64,000 nt of DNA from Pratylenchus scribneri (taxonomy: Eukaryota; Nematoda; Chromadorea; Rhabditida; Pratylenchidae): the NCBI GenBank assembly GCA_030063045.1, contig JAQSEB010000034.1, positions 1,302,001 through 1,366,000 of the forward strand, given 5' to 3'. How positions within the stretch are numbered: position 1 is the stretch's first letter; every line of letters begins with the position of its first letter. Positions 45,447-56,843 of the stretch are shown in pieces. Under the pieces are notes generated by a model. That model worked only from the letters and a program-made list of their open reading frames with translations, did not search any database and was not told the DNA's origin. The position numbers and the translations under genes were made by a program.

Positions 45447-46502
45447 TTTCAAGGAAGAATCGACAAGAAAATCGGGGGCGAATGTGAAAAGTGGGGTTGG
45501 ATTGGATATTGGAGGATATTGGATGGGATCTGGGATGGATTGAAATGAAAGGATGTGGAATGGATGGACGGGATTGGAAGTTTGAATGAAGAATTGAATG
45601 GATGGACTGCCTTTTAGGAATATGTGAGGATTAGGGGAAGTTGGAGAAAGGAAGGAAGAAATGGGCGAAAACTGGATAATTCGCACAAGAATGGATGTTA
45701 TATGTAAAAGTAAAGCGGCAATTCCGAAAATATGTTGGGTGTTCCACGGGAATCGGGAATTATGTTCCTTTAAAAGGAGAGACCACGGGAATTATGTTCC
45801 TTTAAAAGAGGGGAATGGGAGGCGGCATTTCGCCCCCTGAGGCAACAATCACCACATTTTCTTCTCTTTTTATTCATCATCAATTTTTTCTTTAATTTGT
45901 TCTAATAAATCATCAGCATCATCAGCCGGTACAAATTCTCCTTTGATTTTTTTATTCCCATTTTTTCCAATTTGTGTGCATTTGCATGATTAATCTTGAT
46001 TCCATCTTAATCTTTGTTTTTTTTATTCAAAAACAACTTGTCCTTTATATTTGAAGGAAAAAACAGCCAGCATTGTGCATTATGATTTATGAAGAAATGA
46101 TGATTAATTAGGAGAGAACATGAATGAATAAAAGGGCAAAATATTATTAATTGGTAAATGAATGAGAATAAAAAAGGGCATAATATTATTTATTTATAAA
46201 TTGTTGTGATGAACTTTTATGTTTTATTGTATTTGCACTTTTATTGTTTAATTTTTTAATCCGAATAAAAAACTAGACAATTCTTCTAAATCTTCTCTTG
46301 AATTTTCTTTTAGAATAACAAAATATAAAAATTAAGAAAAAGAATAACAAAAAGCATTATTTTCATTTTTTCATCAAACGGTGATCGTTCAGAAAATTCA
46401 GATTGGTGATTGGTGTTTAAATTATAAAAGAATTTACATTTTTTAAATAAAAAATAAAGTTATAAAAATTAAAAAAAGTTTTAAGATTTTTAAACATTGA
46501 TA

Positions 46503-46965
46503 GAAGAAATTTATATCTTTCTTTTTTAAATTTTAATAATTTAATGGAGCAATTGTAAAACAGGCGGAATTATTTGGGGCAATTGTAAAACAGGCGGAAT
46601 TATGTTTGGGGCAATTGTAAAACAGGCGGAATTATGTTTGGGGCAATTGTAAAACAGGCGGAATTATTTGGGGCAATTGTAAAACAGGCGGAATTATGTT
46701 TGGGGCAATTATAAAACAGGCGGAATTATTTGGGGCAATTGTAAAACAGGCGGAATTATTTGGGGCAATTGTAAAACAGGCGGAATTATTTGGGGCAATT
46801 GTAAAACAGGCGGAATTATTTGGGGCAATTGTAAAACAGGCGGAATTATGTTTGGGGCAATTGTAAAACAGGCGGAATTATGTTTGGGGCAATTGTAAAA
46901 CAGGCGGAATTATTTGGGGCAATTGTAAAACAGGCGGAATTATGTTTGGGGCAATTGTAAAATAG
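46503..46965. repeat. 30/32-bp satellite, array 2 (family D)
   Basis: About 13-14 units mixing the TTATTTGGGG (30 bp) and TTATGTTTGGGG (32 bp) variants, one with ATAAAACAGG. The 5' flank (AGAAATTTATATCTTTCTTT, then TTTTAATAATTTAATGGA) is the same as that of array 3 at 57205, so the arrays sit in copies of one larger unit. Confidence 0.95.
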
Positions 46966-47188
46966 AAAATTGCGATTAATTAGAGAAGAAATTTTAATAA
47001 TTCTGAATGAAAACGCACAACTTTTTGAAGCAATTGAAGATTATGAATCAGCGAAGCAGCGCCGTCAATTTCGACAACAAATTTGGGAAGAATTCGAACG
47101 ACATTTAATTTAAGAGGAACGAAAGAGAAACAAATACCGCTCATGTCATGATCAACATTATCGTCACTATGGTTTCAATGAAGACTGA
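46964..47188 (+). pseudogene. Decayed coding segment next to satellite array 2
   Basis: Without a start codon, the frame reads RLIREEILIILNENAQLFEA, then IEDYESAKQRRQFRQQIWEE and FERHLI before a stop. After the stop the same frame continues sensibly with EERKRNKYRSCHDQHYRHYG. The amphipathic, charged character is protein-like and unlike the surrounding AT-rich DNA. It may be a remnant of a mobile-element protein; no family recognised. Confidence 0.35.
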
Positions 47189-48546
47189 AGATGCTGGGAA
47201 CAAAATTGAAACAGAATTTAAATTCTTTTTATTCATTTTAATTAAGATTTTTATGTAAATTTTTTTGTTTTTATACCATCCAAAGAAAGGCGCATGAAAA
47301 ACATGATGGCCGAATACGGTAGAGGTAGTGCATCATTTCATTACCTTGGGGCCACTCTTTTCTATACCAGAGGCATCCTTCCGATTCGTGTGAATTCTTA
47401 AATGCGATTGAATGGATTTGGGATTCTCATTATCGAATGACATTCCTCTTGCCAATTCAAATTCATTCTATTCAAATTTTCAAATAAAATTATTGCCTAA
47501 AAGCCACAAAATTGGCCAAAATCAAGTTTTCATTTCTTAAACTATAAGCCTAATTATAATATAAATTAAAATTAAAAAATTATGCAACTCACTCATATTC
47601 AAAAAATTCCATTAAAAAACGGAATTAATATAGTTAGATAATACAAATAATAGGTGAATTTTATATAGATTAGATATTTTTAAAACCATATTCTTTCAAC
47701 TAAACTATTCCAGTCTGAATTAATTAAACATTCCTGAAATTATGCGGAATTATTCTTAATTAACTATATTTGATTTATAATAAAAAAAAGAAAATTTTAA
47801 ACAAATAAAACAAAAAATATAAATATTCATAATAAATCAAACTATTCTAAAATGCACTTTTATTGTTTACTTTTATAATTCCCGAAAAAAAAATGACAAA
47901 ACATGGCTAACGGAAAAGGGCGGGGGACTGGCACAAAAACAACAAATCAACCTTTTTTTCTTTGACAAAATATTGAAGATGGGAGAATGGCCTCTGTTGT
48001 TGTTAAGCCATTTATTGTCATCATTCTCATCCTCTATCCCTCTTCTCAATCAATCCAATATCGCCATCGTCAATTGTCGATGAAAGGGGAGGCTTCTTCC
48101 CACATTGGCCAAATGGCCACCTGGGCCAGTTGGCTTACTTATTTCCTTGCGATCGCCTCCACTCAATTCTCAACTTGGTAGGGGATGAATGCTCCTCCGA
48201 AAGAATATTCGCCTTCTCATTCATTAGACTTCGACGATTGACAGACCCCGAGGGGAAGAAAAGACTGGCAACAGCAGCAAAAGTATTGGATTAAAATCAA
48301 ATATATTGTTGGATTGTGAAGGAGGAAAGCAATGGTGGACAGGCTCATCCGAGAGAAGGTCAGTCTTGGCCAAATGGTTTAGGACTTCTCCTATGTCCAT
48401 TTGGTCCATCCTTATCCCCTTCCCTTCCCATCAATCCCTCAATATCCCCTCATTCACAGTTGCTTGGCTGTGGCCGAAACCATCAATCGGAGACAAATAA
48501 TCGACTTTTAATAGGCAGTGCCAGTCCTGCAAGCCAACAACGGGCA

Positions 48547-51500
48547 ATGAGCCGATCGCCGATTCGCCCGCAAAGGTAGGACACTATTTAATATGGACAA
48601 TATATTTAATTTGTTCGAAAAGACACTGAAATTGTCGAAAAAGATCGAAATTACTGAAAAATAGAGTATATAAGATTAAGATTATTATAATGATTTAAGG
48701 AGGGTTTGTCCTACATTCATAAACCAAATATACCCCAAAATTGGATAGAGCTGGTCAAAATACATTGAATGGTATACATATAATTTGGTTTTGGTTTGGT
48801 CAACAATTAAAGGGTATTAAAATAGTTTAAACCTATTTTGGTTTAATGGTTAAAAACTAATAAGTTAAAATTAGTTAAACCCAAGCAAAAACATAATCAA
48901 ATGATGCGTTTTGATTAGTTCTATCGATTCATATAAGGTTTATGGGTCTAAAAGTAAGACATACAATCGATCTCTTACAACCTTTTCTGAAATTTCAATG
49001 TTTTTTCGGCATGGAATAATCATCGCATAAATTTGAATATTTATTTAGCCAACAAGATCAGCAACAACAACAATGTTCGTCAGCATCGCCAATTGTGGGG
49101 ACAAGGCCAATGGGCAGTCCGTGCCCTGCGATCACATCTTGGCCTGCGCCTCCAACCCGAATTGACCTAAAGCCAACGGCCATTGCCCAGCCATTGTCCA
49201 GTGGTTCACCATCTGCCACTTTTCGTGCCTTCCCCTCTGTTGTGCCACTTCACCAACATCCGCCCAGTCCAAATCCAACAACGAATGTGCCATCGCAACC
49301 ATTTTCGTCGGCCTCACCCCAATTGGCCCTGAACAGTTCTCGTTTGGAATTGCCACCGGAAGATAATAGCAGTGTCCATTTGCTTTCAATGTTGAGGGCA
49401 ATGGCCGCTGGATCGGCACCGCCTGGGGCAGGAGGGGGAGGAGGTGAGGAAACAAGCGTGAAATGCCATTTTTGGCAATAATTGAAATTATAAATAATTA
49501 ACACACGTAATAAACCTAAAGGAATTTGATTTGCCCTGAATGAGTGATTGGTTGTTTTCCCGCCTTATCCCTTTGATCATAGCTCAACAAGGAAGGAACC
49601 AATTTGGGAAGGCGATATGCTATTCGAAAGCTATAAATGCCTTCTAAAAAGTGGCTTAATTAATGTTTTGTAAAGTTAAAACAATTTATAAAATAACGGC
49701 TTTTTCCTCATTCATATAGAAAATTAGAGAGTTTATTATACTCAGAGACATTCAAGTTTCACTAAAGCGGGAATTTATTCAATTAAAATGTCATTTTGTA
49801 GAGGACACTTTGGGATTTTCAATGATATATTGCCTTCCAGAATTGGCAAATCCTTCATTGAGTTATGGCCAGAAGAATGGCGGTACTCAATAGATGGTAT
49901 TCCATTCAATCATTTCCTCGGGGAATGTGACGAATAAAACAAATAAAAAATAAATAAAAACTTTTGTTGATTTTTAGGGAGTCTAGGCGGTGGCTGGGGC
50001 CGTGAATCCGAATTGCGTCAAAAAATTCAGGCATTGGAGGAAATTGTGGCAGAATATGAGCGACAAAAATTCAATGTTCTGGGAACATTTTCTGACTTTC
50101 GGGAACGAGTGGCGGAAAGGGAACGACGTTTGGAGGCCGAATATTCCTCCCGAATAATTGATTTGAGTGAGGAAGTGTTGGGCGCCAAAAAGGATTTTGA
50201 GGAGAGAATGAAAAGTTTTCAATTATTGCAGGCAAATTTAAATGAATTAATTTTGGTTAATTGGATTGAAATTAAAGGAACAATTTGAACGGGAAAAAGA
50301 ACAAGCATTGGAGAAATTGAGACAAGACCATCAACGCGAAATACGGACATTGGAAGAAAGATATATTGTTTGGAAGGTGAGCATTATTATGAAATAAAAT
50401 AATGGAAAATTTTATTTAATTTGCCGAAAATAATATAATGGTTCAGAAATTTACCCTAGGCCAAACTTATATTATACCCAATCGATACGATAGATCATGT
50501 AAAAACGCATCATTTGATTATGTTTTGGCTTGGATTAAACCAATTATAACTTAGTTTTGAACCATTAAACCAAAATTGGTTTAAACCGTTTAATACCCTT
50601 TAATTGTTGACCAAACCAAAATTGATTTAAACCGTTTAATACCCTTTAATTTTTGACCAAACCAAAATTGGTTTAAACCGTTTAATACCCTTTAATTGTT
50701 GACCAAACCATAAATAAATTATATACCATTCAATGCGTCTTGACCAGAGCTCTATCCAAAATTGGGTATATTTGGTTTGTGAATATTGGATAAAAACCAT
50801 TATAATTTTCGGCTATTTCAATGCTTTTTCGGGAAATTAAAAAATATCTTAAAATAAATAATTATGAATTAATTTAAATATTTGACCAGGAACAACGATT
50901 CTCCGAGTCGCAATTGTTGAATTTGGAACAAAAGTTGGCAAAAATAAATATTTAAAATAATTTATGATCTCCATTTGAAGATACATTTTGGAAATTCAAC
51001 GATTGGAGGATGAAAGGAAAACGTTGAAGGCGGAAAGGGAAAAACTTAGTGAAAATTTTGAGGTGAAATTGCGTCGAGCCGAATCATTGTTCGAGACGGA
51101 ATTGACAGCAGCCAAAATGTTGTACACTCGAGAATTACAAGCATTAAGGGAACATGAGGAGGCATTGAAGGATGAATTGGCCGCAAGGCAAGAAAAAATT
51201 TGAGAGGGAATTTTAGCGAAACTGAACGTTTAAATAGCTGGGCCTTTCTTTTGATCATAGCTCAACAAATAAGCAACTTATTTTGAAAGGAAATACGCAA
51301 TTCGAAAGCCCAAACTACTCTTTAAAAAGTGGCATAATTAATTTTTTTTAAATTTAAAATAATTTATAAAATTAAGAGGATTTTCCTCATTCAATCAGAA
51401 AATTCAAATTTATTTCACTAAAAATATTCTTTTATAGTCTATGAATTCATCAAAATTCAATTATAAGCGAAATTAAAGAGAAAAACTTTAATCTTTCAAA

Positions 51501-54500
51501 TAGTATATTAGCTACCAAAATAGCCTAATGCCTTGTTGAACTATAGTCAAAAGAGTGGCCCAGATATTGAAATAGCTGTACTGATTGTCCTCGATTGAAA
51601 ATTGAATATATTTTGGAAGTAAATTTTTTTTATATATTTAAAGACAAGAAGAATTCCAAGAAAGACTGGTGGAATTGCAGCATCATTCGAGGGAGGCAAA
51701 AGATGATTTGGGGAATTGCCGGGAGGAAGTGGCACATTTGGAGGAGAAATTGCGGGAAAAGGCAAGCGAAATACAAAGACTGGCAAAAGAGGTAAAAACA
51801 ATCATTTTTTTGGATTAACCCTCGTAAATATAAAGTTGGCCATTGCGCGAAGGCAAACGGAGGATGCGGTCCGAAGATTGGGCGAAGCCAGGGCAGAGGC
51901 CAACGAAAATTGGAAAAGGCTGGAAGAGCAAAAGGCTGAATTGGAACAAAAAGCAGCACAATTGGTGGTGGCTGAAGAAGCCCGAGCCAAATTGGAGCTG
52001 ACGGTGAAGGAATTGAGAAGGGAGGTGAAAGCGTTGGGAAATCGAGTGGATTTGTTGGAAATGGAAAGGGATGGCCTAAAGGCGCAAACCGAAAGCCAGG
52101 CAAGGAAAATGGATTTGGGAATGAATATTTTGGCCATTTTAGACCCAATTGCATGAATCACAAACGGCCGCATTGGAAGCGGTCAGTTTTGGAAGGGATA
52201 GGGGAGAACAAATTGTTGAGCCGATATGAGGAATATCTGACCTTTTCTTTTGGCCATATCTCAACGAGGCATTAGCCAATCAGGAAAGGAAATATACCAT
52301 TTTAAGGCAAAAGTATCCTCTAAAAAACAGCCATTTTAAATTTTTATGAATTCCAAATTTTAAAAAGTTACAGGCCTGTGAATTTTGTAAATCCAAATTT
52401 TCTTATTGAATAAGGGAAAAACTACTTATTTTAAAAATTGTTTGAGTTTTTCAAAAAATTAGTATAGCCACTTTATAGAGGATATTTAAGGGCTTTCAAA
52501 TGACATATAGCCTTCTTGAATTGGTCATTTCCCTATTGAGATATTGCCGAAAAAACGGTTTAAATACTGAATTTTTTTTATGAAATTATTCTGTTTTCGA
52601 TGCTGAATTGTGTATTTCATTCAGATGTTGGAATCGGTGACCAGGGAAAAGGAGAATTGCGCAGAAAGATTCGAAGGTATTTTGGAAGGCGAAAGGGCAC
52701 AGGCCGAAGAGAGGGAGAAGAATTTACGGCAAGAATTCTCGACAAAGCTGGGCGAATTAGAGGAACAATACAATGGCCTGACTGAGGGAACATGTGGAAC
52801 AGGAAAGTGGCGAATTGGGACCAGAAAATGAGGTGGACAATTAAATTAATTGAATTTTATGATCAAAAATTGTCCCAGAAACTTTGGGAGGAAATTGAGG
52901 CATTGAGGGCGGAACGAAGGGAATTGGAGGATGAATTGGATGGGAAAGAGGCGGCAAAGGTTTTTCTGAAACGAATAGTATTTAATTTGCCGAAAAAAGA
53001 TCATAAGTGCCAAAATAATTATAAAAGTTTTTTAAGGAAGGATTATCCTGCATTCACAAACCATATACCCAAAATTGGATGACGCATTGAATGATATTTA
53101 ATTTTTTATGGTTTGGTCAACAATTAAAAGGTTTTAAACGGTTTAAACCAATTTTGGTTTAAAACTAAATTAGAATTAGTTTTAAAGTTTAAATCGAAGG
53201 CAAATCATTATTAAATGATGCGTCTTGAAGAGATCTATCATTATAAAGTTTATGGGTTTATTATAAAATTTAAAAGTTACAACATTTTCGATATTTTCAA
53301 TTTTTTGGCAAATTAAATATTTTCCTTTTTGCGATTTTTTTAAATTTTGACGAATTAAGGTGGAAGAGATGATCAAATTGTCAAACGCAGTTCGAAATGT
53401 TGAGCTGAAAATTAGTTTAAAAAACATCAAAGAAGAGGAGGAAGAACAAATTGAAGTGAATGAAATAATCGAAAGGGTTGGTTTGGGTTTAATTATATTT
53501 ATTGATAATATTTTATTATTTTAAGTTGGGTGAATTGGAAAAAAGTGTGGAAGGAATTGTCCGGGAAAAGGAGCAAACAAAGGCAAAATTGGAACAATTA
53601 CAGGAGGCAGGAGGACCAGCAGAGGGAGCATGGAAAATTGTGGAAAAATTGGAAAAAGAATTGGAGGAAGAAAGGGAAAAAATGCGCGAAATTGAAAGGA
53701 AAAATGCTGAAGAAAAAGCCAAAATGGAGGAAAAATTGGAGAATGTAGAAGAAACCGGGGAAAGGATTGAAAGATTGGAAAGGGAATTGGCAGAAGCGGA
53801 AGAAAGGTTGGAAGAGGCCAGGGAAACGGCGGAACAGGAATTCAGGTGAATGGAGAAAAACTCCAAAGTCATTCTTTTGGCCATAACTCAACAAGGGAAC
53901 AACTAATTTTGGAAGGCAATATGCCATTTAAAAGCCCAAAATGTTCACTAAAAAGTGGCCAATTTTAATTCTTAAAAATATTAAAAATAATTTGCAAAAC
54001 GAGCGACTTTTCTTCACTCAATCAGAAAATTCTGTTTGTTTACATTCAAAGACATGCAATTTTTAAAAGCTGAAATTCATAAATTTAAAATAGGCAAAGA
54101 GGAAACTTTGGGCTTTCGAATGGTACATCGTCTTTCTGAATTATCTATTGCCTCGCTTAGCTATAAACAAAAATATTGTATAGACATTGAAATAGAGAGA
54201 CTTTAAATTTAATTCCAAAATAAACAATTAAAATTTGAGATTGATCAATTTATTTTAATATGATTGAACATTGAATAGAGGATTTTTTGCTCTTTAAAAT
54301 GATGTCAAAATTGTCCAGAATGGCTTTGTTTGAGATTAATTATGAATTTATAAAATTTAGCCTTTTTGGAATTACTGTACTGAATGTGTGGGATGCATCA
54401 ATCACAAATCAAAGGGAAAGGGGGGAAGAGAGAAGTATCAAAATAAAAATGCTCCTGGGAAAATTTGATGTAAGTTCCCTCCATTTTCAAAAAATTGAGT

Positions 54501-56507
54501 ATCGTATTCTCTCTTCTTTCCAATTTTGATGCAGGGAGGGAATTATTTGTGCCTTCAATTCAAATAAGGATATCTCACATTTTTTGTTGTAACTAAACAA
54601 GAAATTAACCAATTTGGAAGGGCGATATGCCATTTTAAAGCCATAATTGCCCGCCCTCTAAAAGTGGTTTTTTTTATAATTTTTTGGTTATTTAAAATAT
54701 TTTGAAAATTAAACAGCTTTTCCTTACTCAATCAGAAAATTCTGGTTTATTTTATTCAAAGACATGTAACTTTTTTTAAATGTTGGATTTTATAAAATTC
54801 GAAATGGCAATTTTGCGGAAGAGACTTATTTCTTTTCAATGATATATCGCCTTCCCAGATTGGTTATTGCCCCGCTGAGTTATGGCCAAAAGAATGGGCT
54901 CAGTATTGAAAAATTCTCTATTGAGAAATGGGGAAATTATGAATAATTAATTATCATTAAAGGAGGCTGGAAGAGGAACAAGCATTGGCTTTGGAGAAGA
55001 AGATTGATGCCCTGAACAGGGAACATGAAAGAACGGTGGAATTAATGCAACAAAGGGAACAGGAATTGGCACAAAAATTCGAAGAATCCAAACGATTAAA
55101 AGAATTGAGGGAAGGACAAACACAAACGGAAATTATGGATGAGAGAATGAGGGAAAAGGATGAATTAATCCAAAAATTACAATTGGAATTGGCCAAGGCA
55201 CAAGAAGCGAATACTGGAAGAATTTGTGCCAAAAAGGAGACAAGATCGGTTGGTAAAATGAAAAATGGGATATGCTCATACTTAATACCAGGCAAACTTG
55301 TGCCGTTTAAAATAACTCATCAAGGATGGAACCAATTTTGATGATTTTGGTAATAAATTAAAGAGCTAACTTTTGGCTATCAAATAATATTAATTTTATT
55401 TAAATTGCTTCAGAATTGATGGAATTATTACCAAAAAAATAATTTAAAATTGGCTAATCCATTAATATAAGTCTCTTATGGTTTTTTGCTAGTAATTCCA
55501 TCAATTTTTGAACCAATTTGAATAAAATTAATATTATTTGATAGCCAAAAGACTGCTCTTTAATTTGATACTAAAATAATCAATATTAATTTAATTCTTT
55601 GATGAGCTATTTTAAATGGCATCAAGTTGCCTGCGACAAGTTGGATTGTTCCTAATAAAAAAATAGATATGCCTAAAATAATACCAAAATAAAATTATTT
55701 TTGTGCAGCAAAGCATTGCAACAACCCCGGCAGAACATTTCCTCCTTTGCCAAAAAGTGGTGGCCAATACCAGCGGTGGTTCCAAATTGTTTGAAGATTT
55801 GAGCAGCGGTCATCAAAGAAAGGAATGCCAAAAGCATGAGGCAAAAGGACTGTGGGAAAGGCGAGGTATTGGCCGAATGATGGATGCCACCGTGCCCCAG
55901 GATTTAAGCCCACCAAATCAGCCGGGCACTTCCGCACAACGGTGAATGTTTTTTCTTTATCTTATTTTTAAGGGAAATATTTAATTTGGGATACTGAAAA
56001 TGCCGAAAAGGATGGAATGGTTCAGTGGTTTAACCTATAACCATAAACCTTAAACAAAAATAGATAGTCAAGACGCAGAATTTGATTATATTGGTTTGGA
56101 TTAAACCAATTATAACTTAGTTTTAAACCAATAAACCAAAATAAGTTTAAATCATTTAATACCCTTTTATTTGTTGACCAAACCATAACAAATTATATAC
56201 CATTCAATGCGTCTTGACCAGCTCTATCCAATTTTGAGTATATTTGGTTTGTGAATGTTGGAAAAATACTCATTAAACCATTACTATTTTTGGGCAATTT
56301 CAAAGTTTTCTTCTATTAATTTATTTAAATACAATTCATTTTTAATCCATTTTCAACCCCATTTAAAGATTGCTTTCCCCAACCGGCAATATCCAACGCA
56401 TTTCCCCTTCCCGTCAAATGTTCTTCCCAAACAATGGTGGCAACGGTGGAGGGAATGGCAGCAGCAAAAGTGCGCCAACCGAGAAAAGGCCGGCATGGAA
56501 ATTTTAA
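48547..56507 (+). CDS. FAM184-like coiled-coil protein (one frameshift)
   Basis: Sixteen exons: 48547-48575, 49049-49443, 49978-50231, 50278-50376, 50890-50933, 50981-51187, 51644-51791, 51836-52099, 52143-52181, 52625-52832, 52879-52959, 53360-53476, 53526-53845, 54963-55248, 55709-55941, 56369-56507. They give about 953 residues, near the ~1,000-1,140 of vertebrate FAM184. After a Ser/Pro-rich N-terminus, residues about 142-392 follow the FAM184 order: ELRQKIQALEEIVAEYE, RIIDLSEEVLGAKKDFEERM, EIRTLEER, ILEIQRLEDERKTLKAEREK, then FETELTAAKMLYTREL. The remainder is coiled coil and the tail is disordered (LSPTGNIQRISPSRQ). Function of the family is poorly known. Exon 10 has one surplus base near 52781 that breaks the frame. 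Introns at 50232, 51188 and 52100 use GC donors. The ATG at 48547 is the first in the connected frame; an upstream exon is possible. Confidence 0.85.
48600..49020. repeat. Family C element, reverse orientation, almost no minisatellite
   Basis: FAM184-like intron 1. Left AATTTGTTCGAAAAGACACT; contains TATACCCCAAAATTGGATAG, GTCAACAATTAAAGGGTATT and ATGATGCGTTTTGATTAGTT, the reverse complements of the family C flanks. Only one degenerate unit. Confidence 0.8.
49572..49880. mobile_element. Family A MITE, copy 18
   Basis: FAM184-like intron 2. Left TGATCATAGCTCAACAAGGA; right TTGAGTTATGGCCAGAAGAA. Confidence 0.9.
50400..50860. repeat. Family C element with 3 minisatellite units
   Basis: FAM184-like intron 4. 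Left end TTAATTTGCCGAAAA, units at 50565-50710, right flank with ATTTTCGGCTATTTCAATGC. The two CGGCAAATT-type ends show the terminal inverted repeats of the family. Confidence 0.9.
51247..51559. mobile_element. Family A MITE, copy 19
   Basis: FAM184-like intron 6. Both arms diverged (TGATCATAGCTCAACAAATA / CTATAGTCAAAAGAGTGGCC). Confidence 0.85.
52249..52558. mobile_element. Family A MITE, copy 20
   Basis: FAM184-like intron 9. Left GGCCATATCTCAACGAGGCA is close to consensus. Confidence 0.9.
52975..53320. repeat. Family C element, reverse orientation
   Basis: FAM184-like intron 11. TTAATTTGCCGAAAAAAGAT at the left, about one diverged unit (GTCAACAATTAAAAGG), GATGCGTCTTGAAGAGATCT, and TTTTTTGGCAAATTAAATAT at the right: the terminal inverted repeats are clear here. 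Confidence 0.85.
53870..54898. mobile_element. Composite element: A copies 21 and 22 around a ~390-bp core
   Basis: FAM184-like intron 13. A copies at 53870-54180 and 54582-54898. The core carries GAATAGAGGATTTTTTGCTC and GGGATGCATCAATCACAAAT, with a purine arm (AAGGGGGGAAGAGAG) and pyrimidine arm (TATTCTCTCTTCTTTCC). Confidence 0.85.
55291..55640. mobile_element. Family B MITE, copy 9
   Basis: FAM184-like intron 14. Starts CTTGTGCCGTTTAAAATAAC, ends AAATGGCATCAAGTTGCC. Confidence 0.9.
55975..56320. repeat. Family C element, about one unit
   Basis: Last FAM184-like intron. AATATTTAATTTGGGATACT, AGTCAAGACGCAGAATTTGA, one diverged unit near 56130-56190, ATACCATTCAATGCGTCTTG. Confidence 0.85.
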
Positions 56508-56511
56508 TAAA
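56506..56511 (+). promoter_or_regulatory. Polyadenylation signal AATAAA overlapping the FAM184-like stop
   Basis: The hexamer starts inside the TAA stop (56505-56507), so the 3' UTR is minimal. Confidence 0.45.
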
Positions 56512-56843
56512 TTAAAAAAAAGATGGAATTGCGCAACACAGATTAATTAAATGTTTTCTATTTTTGCTCACAAATAACTATTAAATTGAATAAATTTGAA
56601 ATGGAAATAAAAGCGAAGAAGCGATAAAAATCGGAAGCGAAGATTTTAAAGGGAAAAAGCCTCACCGATTGCATTGTTCTTCGCCTTTTTCATTTTTTGG
56701 CATTCCTATCCCTTCCATTTTTCAATTCTCATTTTTCACTTTCGATGACCTGGATTTGCTCACTCACAATCATTTGTTCGCCTTTTAAACTCTCGAATTC
56801 CTTCCCCCGAAAATATTCTCAATTCTCCGTAATTCCCAAAAAA

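Larger units (their letters stand above)
45447..48546. other. Intergenic region between divergent genes
   Basis: The CRAL-TRIO/GOLD and FAM184-like genes diverge from here, so both promoters should lie within it. Contents: a local duplication of GGGAATTATGTTCCTTTAAA (about 45758 and 45788), very AT-rich DNA, satellite array 2 and a decayed ORF. No TATA box or known site could be supported. Confidence 0.55.

Noticed and set aside
47987..48181. 64-residue frame with a hydrophobic N-terminus upstream of the FAM184-like gene
   Set aside because: Its only donor (ACTTG|GTAGGG) is in a phase incompatible with the next exon, and as a standalone protein it has no further support.
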